The notes under the pieces are model-generated. The model was given only the letters and a program-made list of their open reading frames with translations, was not told where the DNA came from and searched no databases. Positions 1 through 6,884 of a stretch of DNA of 9,367 bases are shown here, one piece after another. Location: NCBI GenBank assembly GCA_030693565.1, contig JAUYAJ010000674.1:1-9367 (forward strand), in the 5' to 3' direction. The translations under genes and the position numbers were made by a program. This DNA is from Rubrivivax sp. GTDB taxonomy: Bacteria > Pseudomonadota > Gammaproteobacteria > Burkholderiales > Burkholderiaceae_C. Numbering within the stretch: the stretch's first letter is position 1; every line of letters begins with the position of its first letter.

Positions 1-3000
1 CGTGGACCAGCGCCTGCACGGCGCCGAGCTCGGACTCCAGCGCGCGCACCGCTGCGCGCGTGGCAACCGCGTCGCACAGATCGACCTGCACATAGCGCGC
101 CATTGATCCACCCGCATTCAGCGCCAACAGCGTCGCCTGGACGTCGGCGTCGTCCGCCGGACTGCGGCCGAGCAGACCCAGCGGACAGCGGTAGGCCTGC
201 TGCAGGCGCAGCGCCGCAGCCGCGCCGATGCCCTTGGCGCCGCCGCTGATCACCACCAGATCCTGCGGCCCCGGCAGCCAGGGCGCAAGTGCCGGGTCCA
301 ACACATGCAACTGCAGCCGACGCTGCCTGGCCTGGCCCGCCAGCCATTGCCATTCGCTATAGCCGCGCGACAGCGCGCCATGGGCATGCACCGTGCGCCG
401 CAAGGTGTCGACATCGATGCCGTCGTGCTGAACCGCGCACAGCCGCCAGTCGGGCCGCTCGGCAGCCACCGAGCGCAGGAAGGCATTGGCCAGCGGCGCC
501 GACTGCAGCACCAGCAGGCTGGTGGTTCGCCCATCCCGGGCGATGGCCTGGACGGCATCGAGCAACGCCGACCCGACGTCGGCCGTACCAGCGCCGGGCA
601 GCACCAGCAGGGTCGGCGCACCCGGGTCGTCGGTGAACAGTCCAGTGGCGGCCGAGCGCGATGCGTCCGGCAACGGCGCCAGCCTGTCGTCCAGTCGGAA
701 CTGGCAGGGCCAGCCTGCAGCGCCAGCGTCCGGCAAGCCCGGGTCGGCAGCCAGCCAGCGATGGCTGAACAGCCGCACCCAGGGCGCAACGCCTGCAGGC
801 GCTGGCGTCGGCGCGTCGGCCGTGCCCGCTGGCGACTTGCGCAGCACATCCAGCTGAGCCGCCATTTCGGCGACGGTGGCGCTGGCGATGTCGCTGGCGT
901 GGAATGGCAAGCGGTCGATGCCGAGTTGGCGCGCCGCTTGGGCCAGCGCATGGCGGGCGCGAATCGAATTCAGATGCAGATCGGCCAGCAGCCGGGCCTC
1001 GGGCCTGACGCTTTCTCGGGGCAGACCCGCTAGCTGGCTGATGATGGACTGCAGCAGCGCCAGCGCGGGCCGGCCGTCGTCGGCGCCGATCGGCTGCGGC
1101 GGCGCCGCAGGCAACGGCACCGCAACGACCCCCGGGTTGGTCGCCTCACCGCATGGGCTGCTGAGGAATTGCGGCTCGACATCGAGGCGATAGGGCTCGA
1201 CCATCCGGTCCGCGTAGAGCCAGTCGACATCGACCGCATGCCCTCCCACCCAGGCGGCGCCCAGCGCGTGCAGCAAGGGCTCGAGCGACGCCGAGAACAG
1301 TGCCATCGGCAGGGCTGCCGGTCCGCCGTCCTCGGCCACCAGACCGCCCAGCGCCGATGCCGTGCCGACTTCGATCACCAGGTCGTCCGCGGGCAGGCAA
1401 GCCAGGGCTTGCACAAAGCGCACCGGCGCGACGAACTGCTGCACCAGCAAGTCGGGCAAGGACTCGTCGGCCAGCACGCCGCCCGTGATGGTGGACAACA
1501 CGGTCAAGCGCGGCCGGCCGAAGGTGAAGGCGTTCAGTTCACCGGCAAGACGCGCCGCCGCTGCCGCCATCAGCCGCGAATGGAATGCCCGCGTCGCCGG
1601 CAGTCGCGCCGCGCGCACACCGCTGCGGGCGCAGGCGCCTGCCAGTTGATCGATCGCCGCTGTGCTGCCAGCCATCACGTGGCGGCGCGCGCTGTTGTAG
1701 CAAGCCAGGTCGACGCCGTGGCTCGCCGCCAAGGCCGACGCCTGCCCGGCATCCGCTTCGATGGCCAGCATCGCTGACGGCGGCACGAAGTCGCGCATGA
1801 CGCAGCCCCGTCGTTCGGCCAGCCGGCGCAAGGCCGCGGCGTCGATGATGCCGGCCGCGTGCCAGGCCGTCAGCTCGCCAAAGCTGTGCCCGAGCACGCG
1901 GTCGGGCTTGAGCCCGGCGCAGCGCAGCAGTTCGAGGGCCGCGATCGCGACTTCCGCCAGCGCAGGCTGCCAAAGCGCGGTGTCAGGCCCGCCGTCGGAG
2001 GCGTCCACGGCTTCGCGCAAGCACCGAATCGGCTCGGCCAGCCGCGGCAGCCGCGCCGCCCAGCCTTCGGCCAAGCCCTCGGGCTGCAACCCCTGACCAG
2101 GGAGCACAAAGCAAAGTCCGACCGCTGCCGTTCGCGGCGACGACCAGGCCCAGCGTGGACCCGCGCCGCGCACGCCGGCACCGCCGAGCGACCCCAGAAG
2201 CGCATCGCAGCCCGCCTGCAGCGCCTGCGGCGTCGCCGCCACGATGCTGGCCCGCCAGTCTGATGCGGCTGCGGCACGGGGCCGGCAAGCCGCGGCGAGG
2301 TCGATGAGTTCGGACCGCGACAGGGTCAGGCTGCGCCCTTGGACAACCCGCAGCGCCGCGACCAGTTCGCCGCGGCTGCCAGCGCTCAGGGTGACCAGCT
2401 CACCCGGCAGGCGGCCTTCAGCGAAGGGCGGCACCGGCGTCCGCCGAACTGGTTTGCCGACCAGCGCCGGGCCTTGCACCACCACATGACAGTTGACGCC
2501 GCCAAAACCAAAGGAGTTGACCCCGACGCGAATCGGCCGCCGGTGATCAATGCTGGCCGCGGCGCGCGGCAAGCGCAGCGCGCGCTGGATTTCTGTGTGC
2601 GCCAGCAGCGGATGCGGCTCGTGCCCGCCAGCCAGCGGCGGCACCAGGCGCTCGGTGGCAACGGCCAGCGCCTGCAGCAGTCCGGCCATGCCGGCAGCCG
2701 CCTTCGTGTGACCGATGTTGGCCTTGATCGATCCCACGGGAATCGGCTGCGGCGCGCCACCGGATTCGGCAATGGCCTGCGCCAAGGCGTCGAGCTCGAC
2801 CGGATCACCCGTCGGCGTGCCGGTGCCATGGGCCTCGAAGTAGTCCGCCATGGCAGCGTCCAGGCCGGCTGCGCTCCAGGCGCGGCGCAGCGCCAGCAAC
2901 TGGCCCGCCGCGGTCGGCCGCGTCAGGCCGCCTTGGCCGTCGGTGGACATGCCGGTGCCCAGGACCCAGCCCAGCACCGGCCAGCCGCGCTGGTGTGCCA

Positions 3001-3859
3001 GCGCCGCAGTGGCCAGGATCACGCAGGCGCCGCCCTCGCCGGGCCAGAAGCCGGTGGCGTCGGCATCGAAGACACGCATCTCGCCACGCGCCAACGCACT
3101 GTTGCGGGCGAAGCCGACCAGCTCGAAGGGATCCAGGCTGAGGTCGACCGCGGCGACGACGGCGAGGTCGACGTCACCCCCGCGCAACCGGTCGCAGGCC
3201 GCGACCACCCCGACCAGCGACGACGCGCAAGCGCCATCGACCGCGTGGGCGCCGCCGCGCAGGCCGAAGTGGTTGGCGATGCGCCCGGCAATGGTGTTGG
3301 ACAAGCCGCCCGCCAGGCTGTCGGCGTCTGGCGGCGGAAAGGCTTGCTTGAAGCGGCGTTCGAAGTCGGCCAGCAAGGCTTCGGTGTCGGCGCCCGCCAG
3401 TCGCCCCGCAGCCGCCTCGCGCCACCGCGCCTCGACATAAGGCCAGCGGTAACGCAGCGAATTGGCGCGGCTGAACTCGCCGGTCAAGGTATTGGCAACG
3501 ACGACGGCCGTGCGATCCTTCAGCGACGCATCCGCCAGTGCGCCGCCAGGCAAAGCGCCGATGGCGCGGTCGGCCAGATCCAGCGCCAGCCAATGCGCCA
3601 TGTCGGCACCCGCAAAGGTCTGCAGCGGCACCAGGAAGCGGGCGCGGTCGAACTTGTAGCCTTCGAGAAGGCCTGCTTCGATCGGATAGAGGCCGTCGGC
3701 GTCGTCGTCACCGCGCAAGTACGCGCCCAGCGCCAGCCGCTGCGGCGGCAGGCGGCGGAAACCCTGCCGCCCATGCAGCGCCAGCCGCCACAGCTGCTGC
3801 GGCGTGCGCGCATGGGCGAACTCGCAGGCGGCGGCGACCACGGCGATCCGCTCTTGCAT
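1..3859 (-). CDS. Enediyne-type iterative type I polyketide synthase, N-terminal 1286 residues (KS-AT-ACP-KR, partial)
   Basis: This multidomain enzyme builds a polyene or polyketide chain iteratively on its own internal ACP. The frame is open from the ATG at 3859 (GGAG at 3867-3870, 7 nt upstream) to the left edge, where the C-terminus is lost. Ketosynthase, about residues 3-461: active Cys211 in DGACASS, His344 in EAHGTGT and His384 in NIGHTKAAAG. Acyltransferase, about 580-830: GQG at 588, Ser659 in GHSFGE and His760 in RAFHS, a malonyl-type signature. ACP, about 928-1007: Ser965 in DLHLNSI is the phosphopantetheine site. Ketoreductase: its NADPH fold begins near 1200 with SGGAKGIG (1205-1212); the catalytic Tyr lies outside the window. 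Family marks are LTGEFSRAN, RWPYV and GGLSNTIAGRI in the KS and the single ACP between AT and KR, as in SgcE and CalE8 (from memory). PUFA-synthase or glycolipid-synthase relatives are less likely alternatives. Product unknown; a true enediyne is not shown. Confidence 0.9.
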   Translation of the reverse strand, partial: MQERIAVVAAACEFAHARTPQQLWRLALHGRQGFRRLPPQRLALGAYLRGDDDADGLYPIEAGLLEGYKFDRARFLVPLQTFAGADMAHWLALDLADRAIGALPGGALADASLKDRTAVVVANTLTGEFSRANSLRYRWPYVEARWREAAAGRLAGADTEALLADFERRFKQAFPPPDADSLAGGLSNTIAGRIANHFGLRGGAHAVDGACASSLVGVVAACDRLRGGDVDLAVVAAVDLSLDPFELVGFARNSALARGEMRVFDADATGFWPGEGGACVILATAALAHQRGWPVLGWVLGTGMSTDGQGGLTRPTAAGQLLALRRAWSAAGLDAAMADYFEAHGTGTPTGDPVELDALAQAIAESGGAPQPIPVGSIKANIGHTKAAAGMAGLLQALAVATERLVPPLAGGHEPHPLLAHTEIQRALRLPRAAASIDHRRPIRVGVNSFGFGGVNCHVVVQGPALVGKPVRRTPVPPFAEGRLPGELVTLSAGSRGELVAALRVVQGRSLTLSRSELIDLAAACRPRAAAASDWRASIVAATPQALQAGCDALLGSLGGAGVRGAGPRWAWSSPRTAAVGLCFVLPGQGLQPEGLAEGWAARLPRLAEPIRCLREAVDASDGGPDTALWQPALAEVAIAALELLRCAGLKPDRVLGHSFGELTAWHAAGIIDAAALRRLAERRGCVMRDFVPPSAMLAIEADAGQASALAASHGVDLACYNSARRHVMAGSTAAIDQLAGACARSGVRAARLPATRAFHSRLMAAAAARLAGELNAFTFGRPRLTVLSTITGGVLADESLPDLLVQQFVAPVRFVQALACLPADDLVIEVGTASALGGLVAEDGGPAALPMALFSASLEPLLHALGAAWVGGHAVDVDWLYADRMVEPYRLDVEPQFLSSPCGEATNPGVVAVPLPAAPPQPIGADDGRPALALLQSIISQLAGLPRESVRPEARLLADLHLNSIRARHALAQAARQLGIDRLPFHASDIASATVAEMAAQLDVLRKSPAGTADAPTPAPAGVAPWVRLFSHRWLAADPGLPDAGAAGWPCQFRLDDRLAPLPDASRSAATGLFTDDPGAPTLLVLPGAGTADVGSALLDAVQAIARDGRTTSLLVLQSAPLANAFLRSVAAERPDWRLCAVQHDGIDVDTLRRTVHAHGALSRGYSEWQWLAGQARQRRLQLHVLDPALAPWLPGPQDLVVISGGAKGIGAAAALRLQQAYRCPLGLLGRSPADDADVQATLLALNAGGSMARYVQVDLCDAVATRAAVRALESELGAVQALVH

Positions 3860-3900
3860 CGCAGGGCTCCAGGTGATCTCGTTGGCGCCTGGCAATGCAG

Positions 3901-3955
3901 GGCCGAACGGGCGGGTGCGCGATCGGCCTGCCGCCCGACCTCAGCCACAGGCGGC
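3901..3955. repeat. Interleaved GC-rich inverted repeats between the PEP-CTERM gene and the PKS
   Basis: Two perfect inverted repeats overlap in an alternating order: GGCCGA (3901-3906) pairs with TCGGCC (3923-3928), and CGGGCGG (3908-3914) pairs with CCGCCCG (3931-3937). A third possible arm, GCCGCC (3930-3935), pairs with GGCGGC (3950-3955). They lie in the 105-bp gap after the PEP-CTERM stop. No T-run follows on the minus strand, so this is not a classical intrinsic terminator. It could be an attenuator or a leader fold, but chance pairing in GC-rich DNA is a real alternative. Confidence 0.35.
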
Positions 3956-3964
3956 CGACGACGG

Positions 3965-4729
3965 TCAGGCCACCGCGCCGCGCAATGCCAGGCGCGCGGG
4001 TCGCCGGCCCAAGCCGGCCAAGGCCGCCAGGGCCAGGCCAACCAACGCCAGGCTACCGGGCTCGGGGATCGTGCCGCGCGCCGTGTGCCTTGCGTCGGGG
4101 CTTTCTTCGATGACGTTGCCCAGAATGAAGAAGTCAACCTGATTGGAATTTCGATTCGTATGGCGGTTGGCATTGCCATCGCCCACCAGGCCGTCGATCA
4201 GCAAGCCATGTTCGATGGTTGTCCACAGGGCGCCGGTTGATGTGAGGCGCTTCGGGTCGATGACGGTTGTGCTGGGGTCGAAGTCGATGGGGTTGTAGGT
4301 CGTCCCGCCGTCAAAGCTCAGTTCAGCGAATATGTCGAAGAACGAATTGAACGTTCCGCCCGTTCCAGACCCGTCACTGAAGATGGTCATCGAACCCAGG
4401 CTGCTGGTTGTCGGAGATTCGCGAATTCGCGTCAGTGGGGAGCCAACGCTGACCAGTGACAACGCCACGATTTCAATCGCGACCGAGCAGAACGAACCGT
4501 TCACGTTCAGATCCAGCGTGCAATCGCCGAGACGTCGGACGATGGTGTCGGTGTTGCCGGGGCCTATCGGCAGTCCGGAGAACGGACCTAGGGGGGAGAG
4601 GAAGGTGCTCGGAACGGTTTCCAGGTAGTCCGACCCCATCAGCACAACCGCAGCTGGGGCTGGCCCTGCCGCCGCGACGGCCAAGGCCAGCGCGACGCCG
4701 GCCCGACTGAAAGCGATACCGTGTTTCAT
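3965..4729 (-). CDS. PEP-CTERM sorting domain protein (exosortase substrate)
   Basis: This 254-residue secreted protein is of unknown specific role. Residues 1-26 form a signal peptide (MKHG start, hydrophobic core, APA-A cleavage site near 26). The body, about 27-215, is rich in Gly, Ser, Thr and Asp and has two cysteines near 70 and 81. The C-terminus carries the tripartite sorting signal: PEP at 222-224 (IPEPGSLALVG), a hydrophobic segment to about 240, then Arg-Arg at 242-243. In this family the signal is recognised by the membrane protease exosortase, giving delivery to the envelope or to extracellular polysaccharide. The start at 4729 is supported by AGGAGT at 4734-4739. An unusual tail of 11 residues follows the Arg-Arg. 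Codon use looks less GC-biased than in the neighbours. It lies upstream of the PKS on the same strand, 105 bp away, so co-transcription is possible. No catalytic domain was recognised. Confidence 0.88.
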   Translation of the reverse strand: MKHGIAFSRAGVALALAVAAAGPAPAAVVLMGSDYLETVPSTFLSPLGPFSGLPIGPGNTDTIVRRLGDCTLDLNVNGSFCSVAIEIVALSLVSVGSPLTRIRESPTTSSLGSMTIFSDGSGTGGTFNSFFDIFAELSFDGGTTYNPIDFDPSTTVIDPKRLTSTGALWTTIEHGLLIDGLVGDGNANRHTNRNSNQVDFFILGNVIEESPDARHTARGTIPEPGSLALVGLALAALAGLGRRPARLALRGAVA

Positions 4730-4751
4730 GCTCACTCCTTGGCGTTGGCTG

Positions 4752-4774
4752 CCTATACTGAAAAGGACAGTCCT
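4752..4774. promoter_or_regulatory. Possible promoter/operator upstream of the PEP-CTERM gene
   Basis: The gap between the divergent PEP-CTERM and HTH genes holds CCTATACTG at 4752-4760. It reads as a -10-like TATAGG on the minus strand, about 23 nt before the PEP-CTERM start, and as TATACT on the plus strand. Next to it is the perfect palindrome AGGAC-A-GTCCT (4764-4774). I found no convincing -35 box on either strand and no sigma-54 pair, so both direction and use are uncertain. Confidence 0.25.
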
Positions 4775-4874
4775 GCCCCGTCCTGCGAGCGGGAATCGTG
4801 CCCGGTGCCTTGCCCGCCGCGGCGGCGACATAAGTCTTGCCGCGTCGACCAGGACCGCCGAGGTGGGGATCGAC

Positions 4875-5396
4875 ATGCACAAGCTGCAGGCTCCGAACGC
4901 CGATGCGCTGCGCGCCACCTTGGCAGCGGCGCAGCGCTGCTCGCGCGATGGCCGCTTCCTGCATCGCCTGCACGCCGTCTTGCTGGTCAGCCTGGGCCAG
5001 AGCTGCACCGATGTCGCGCGCTGGTTCGGCGAGGACGCGCGCAGCGTCGAGCGCTGGGTTCGCACGGCCGCGCTCGAAGGCGTCGATGGGCTGCGCGATC
5101 AACTGCGCTGCGGACGCCCGGCACGGCTGACACCCCAGCAGTCCCAGTCATTGGCCGCCGAACTGGCAGCAGCGCCGGTACTGTGCGGTTACGCACATGG
5201 GCAATGGAGTGGCAAGCTGCTGGCGCGCCATCTGGACGCCCGCTACGGCGTGCAGCTGAGCCTGCGCGGTTGCCAACGCCTGCTCCATCGGCGGCATCCG
5301 CCGGCGCTGGCATCCGGTCCCGGTGATTCGGCAGGACTTCTGGCGTTCTTGGATTCGGCGCCCGCCCGGCCTGACCTTGCCGACATGGCAATGTAA
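4875..5396 (+). CDS. Stand-alone helix-turn-helix protein, IS630-transposase-like DNA-binding region
   Basis: This 173-residue protein has two DNA-binding segments. A first helix-turn-helix covers about residues 31-66, with the recognition helix around DARSVERWV. A linker containing CGRPARLTPQQ (79-89) follows, then a winged helix-turn-helix segment at 105-140 (GYAHGQWSG to CQRLLHRR). This order matches the N-terminal half of IS630-family transposases, but no DDE catalytic domain follows. The last 33 residues are low-complexity Ala/Pro/Gly and do not look like a conserved domain. The ATG at 4875 is preceded by GAGGTGGGG; an in-frame GTG at 4863 and an ATG at 4728 are possible, but the upstream part lacks domain character. 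It may be a regulator of a stand-alone family or a transposase remnant whose C-terminus was lost by frameshift. No terminal inverted repeats or target duplication were seen. Confidence 0.65.
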   Translation: MHKLQAPNADALRATLAAAQRCSRDGRFLHRLHAVLLVSLGQSCTDVARWFGEDARSVERWVRTAALEGVDGLRDQLRCGRPARLTPQQSQSLAAELAAAPVLCGYAHGQWSGKLLARHLDARYGVQLSLRGCQRLLHRRHPPALASGPGDSAGLLAFLDSAPARPDLADMAM

Positions 5397-5448
5397 GGTT
5401 TTTCGACAGCAGGCGGCCCGACTCGGAGCACCTGACCGCGATGGCGCC

Positions 5449-5778
5449 TCAGTGATCCTCGATCCGCGTGTGCGTGTCTTCAGCCAGCTCACCGGTGTCA
5501 GGGTCCACCCAATCGGCCAGACCGATCTCGCGTTCGGCGTCGTGCAGTGACTCACCGGGCTCCAGGCTGTCGTCGCCAGCGGCCTCCATGTCGGTCAGCG
5601 CGTCGTCGGCGCTGTCGAAAGGGCCGAACTGCTGGCGGCCGTCGTCGCCCAGCCAGTACCAGCCGTCGGGGTGCCGGACCAGTGCGCCGCTGCCCGGCGG
5701 CGTAATGTCCAGATCGGCGGGGTCGTTCGGGCTCGGGTCCGCTGGCGGCGGTGGGATGCGGTTCATTGGCGGGTTCAT
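5449..5778 (-). CDS. Small acidic protein of unknown function
   Basis: This is a 109-residue protein without a signal peptide or membrane segment, so probably cytoplasmic. The N-terminus (1-30) is a disordered-looking Pro/Asp-rich stretch. A compact core follows: RHPDGWYWLGDDG (35-47), QFGPFDSADDALTDMEA (50-66), ESLHDAEREIGLADW (76-90) and DPDTGELAE (92-100). The aromatic WYW and GPF motifs followed by an acidic helix look like a small conserved domain; I recall similar hypothetical proteins in Burkholderiales but cannot name the family. Met at 5778 is chosen because GGAG (5787-5790) lies 8 nt upstream; the ATGs at 5766 and 5796 fit less well. It converges on the HTH gene (52 bp apart) and diverges from rcoM (174 bp between starts). 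No function is assigned. Confidence 0.7.
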   Translation of the reverse strand: MNPPMNRIPPPPADPSPNDPADLDITPPGSGALVRHPDGWYWLGDDGRQQFGPFDSADDALTDMEAAGDDSLEPGESLHDAEREIGLADWVDPDTGELAEDTHTRIEDH

Positions 5779-5936
5779 GGGGCACGCTCCGGTCATGGCA
5801 AGGTCTACCAGGCCATGGTCCATGCGCCATCTTCGACTCCGGGCCAGCTGACGGGCCGGAGCGGCGCGGACCGCGGCCGCGTGTTCCAATCGTGGCACAA
5901 AGAGTCGGCCGATATCGACATATCCCACGCCGCACC

Positions 5937-5943
5937 AGGAGAC
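5937..5943 (+). promoter_or_regulatory. Ribosome binding site that fixes the rcoM start
   Basis: AGGAGAC lies 9 nt before the ATG at 5953. The reading frame stays open 94 codons further upstream, but that part overlaps the small minus-strand gene and has no RcoM character. This site therefore decides the start. Confidence 0.7.
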
Positions 5944-5952
5944 AGCGCTTCG

Positions 5953-6696
5953 ATGGACAGCCGCCACCCGCCGGTTTCCCCTCTGTACCTGCTCGAACGT
6001 TTCGAGGCCGGCATCGTCCAGCTCGACGCCAAGCGCCATGTCGTGGCGATGAACGACTTCGCGCGCCGCGTGCTGCCGGTGGCCGAGATGCTGCCTTTCG
6101 ACCGCGTCGTGCTCAGCTTTCACCCTGAGCGTTCGCAAGCCAAGGTCGAGTTCCTGTTCGACCAGGCGGCGCGCTGCCCGGTGGCCAACCCCCCGCCGAT
6201 GACGATGATCATCAACATCCCCGAACGGGTGTTGCTGATCAAGGTCACACGGCTGTCGGATGCCCGGCTCGAACCCGCCGGCTACACCCTCGTCTTCTAC
6301 GACATCACCGAACTGGTGGCCTCCGACGACAGCGCCTCGCCGCGGGCCGACAACCGGCGCCGGCTGCTCAAGATCCCCACGGTGTCACAGCAGCGCATCG
6401 TGCTGCTCGACGTCGACGAGGTGCTGACGATCCAGTCCGACGGCCACTACACGCATGTGCACACGGCGCAGGGCGCGCAGTTCTGCAACCTGAACATCGG
6501 CGACCTGGAAAGCCGGCTCGACGGCGAGCGCTTCATGCGCGTGCACCGCAGCCACATCGTCAACCTGCAGGCGGTGACGCAGTTGCACCGCGACGACGGC
6601 CGGCTGGCGCTGCAACTCGGCGGCTCCGAACTGCGCGTGCCGGTCTCGCGCACCAGCGCGGCGGCCTTGCTGGCTAGGCTGGGCCTGCCAAACTAG
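5953..6696 (+). CDS. rcoM: CO-sensing heme-PAS/LytTR transcriptional regulator RcoM
   Basis: This one-component activator of CO-oxidation genes is 247 residues long. The PAS domain, about 10-115, binds heme. His57 (HPERSQAK), Cys75 (RCPV) and Met85 (within PPPMTMIINIP) fall at the spacing of His74, Cys94 and Met104 of Burkholderia xenovorans RcoM, as I recall that sequence. In that protein His is the constant heme ligand, Cys is the ligand of the oxidised state, and Met is displaced by CO. A linker (116-137) leads to the LytTR DNA-binding domain, about 138-245, with IPTVSQQRIVLLDVDEV, SDGHYTHVHT and FMRVHRSHIVNL. The start at 5953 follows AGGAGAC. It lies immediately upstream of coxMSL on the same strand, the arrangement expected for its target operon. 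A generic LytTR regulator is the only alternative, and the ligand pattern makes that unlikely. Confidence 0.93.
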   Translation: MDSRHPPVSPLYLLERFEAGIVQLDAKRHVVAMNDFARRVLPVAEMLPFDRVVLSFHPERSQAKVEFLFDQAARCPVANPPPMTMIINIPERVLLIKVTRLSDARLEPAGYTLVFYDITELVASDDSASPRADNRRRLLKIPTVSQQRIVLLDVDEVLTIQSDGHYTHVHTAQGAQFCNLNIGDLESRLDGERFMRVHRSHIVNLQAVTQLHRDDGRLALQLGGSELRVPVSRTSAAALLARLGLPN

Positions 6697-6743
6697 GGTA
6701 AGTCCCGGCAGGGGTTTTCCCCCATCGCCAGCGCTCGCAGAAA

Positions 6744-6801
6744 CCGCGGTTGCCGTTCGTGCAGCCGCGGTGCATTTCGCGCGCCGCATCCGCCGTTGAT
6801 G
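6744..6801 (+). promoter_or_regulatory. Candidate RcoM binding region upstream of coxM
   Basis: Three TTnnnG motifs occur at exact 20-bp steps: TTCGTG (6756-6761), TTCGCG (6776-6781) and TTGATG (6796-6801); a fourth, TTGCCG, is at 6750. In addition CCGCGGT is repeated 21 bp apart (6744 and 6765). Published work on B. xenovorans RcoM describes triplets of direct repeats spaced about 21 bp on centre within regions of about 60 bp. The size, number and position 84 bp before coxM fit this; the 20-bp step is one base short. No clear -35/-10 pair was found. This is a candidate, not a demonstrated site. Confidence 0.4.
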
Positions 6802-6884
6802 CAAAACCCCCTGATACCCAAACGGTTTCCAAGGTCTTGAGAGCCTGCGACCATCGACGAGGGCCCAAAAAACAGGAGACCGCG

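Noticed and set aside
305..1033. A 242-codon plus-strand reading frame opposite the ACP/KR region of the PKS
   Set aside because: The opposite strand carries the ACP serine motif and the KR nucleotide-binding motif in one continuous frame; the plus frame has no such marks.
2339..4240. A 633-codon plus-strand reading frame opposite the PKS and the PEP-CTERM gene
   Set aside because: It runs antisense to a frame with complete KS, AT and ACP motifs, has no recognisable domain, is full of Arg/Gln/Ala, and spans two real genes and their gap. Long antisense frames are expected in GC-rich coding DNA.
5893..5907. A TGGCAC element upstream of rcoM resembling a sigma-54 -24 box
   Set aside because: There is no TTGC -12 element at the required spacing.
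5671..5952. A longer rcoM start 94 codons upstream
   Set aside because: The extension overlaps the small minus-strand gene, lacks similarity to RcoM, and a good ribosome binding site sits directly before the ATG at 5953.
6711..6723. GGGG-TTTT-CCCC inverted repeat just after the rcoM stop, as a terminator
   Set aside because: The stem is only 4 bp, and C residues follow instead of a T-run.
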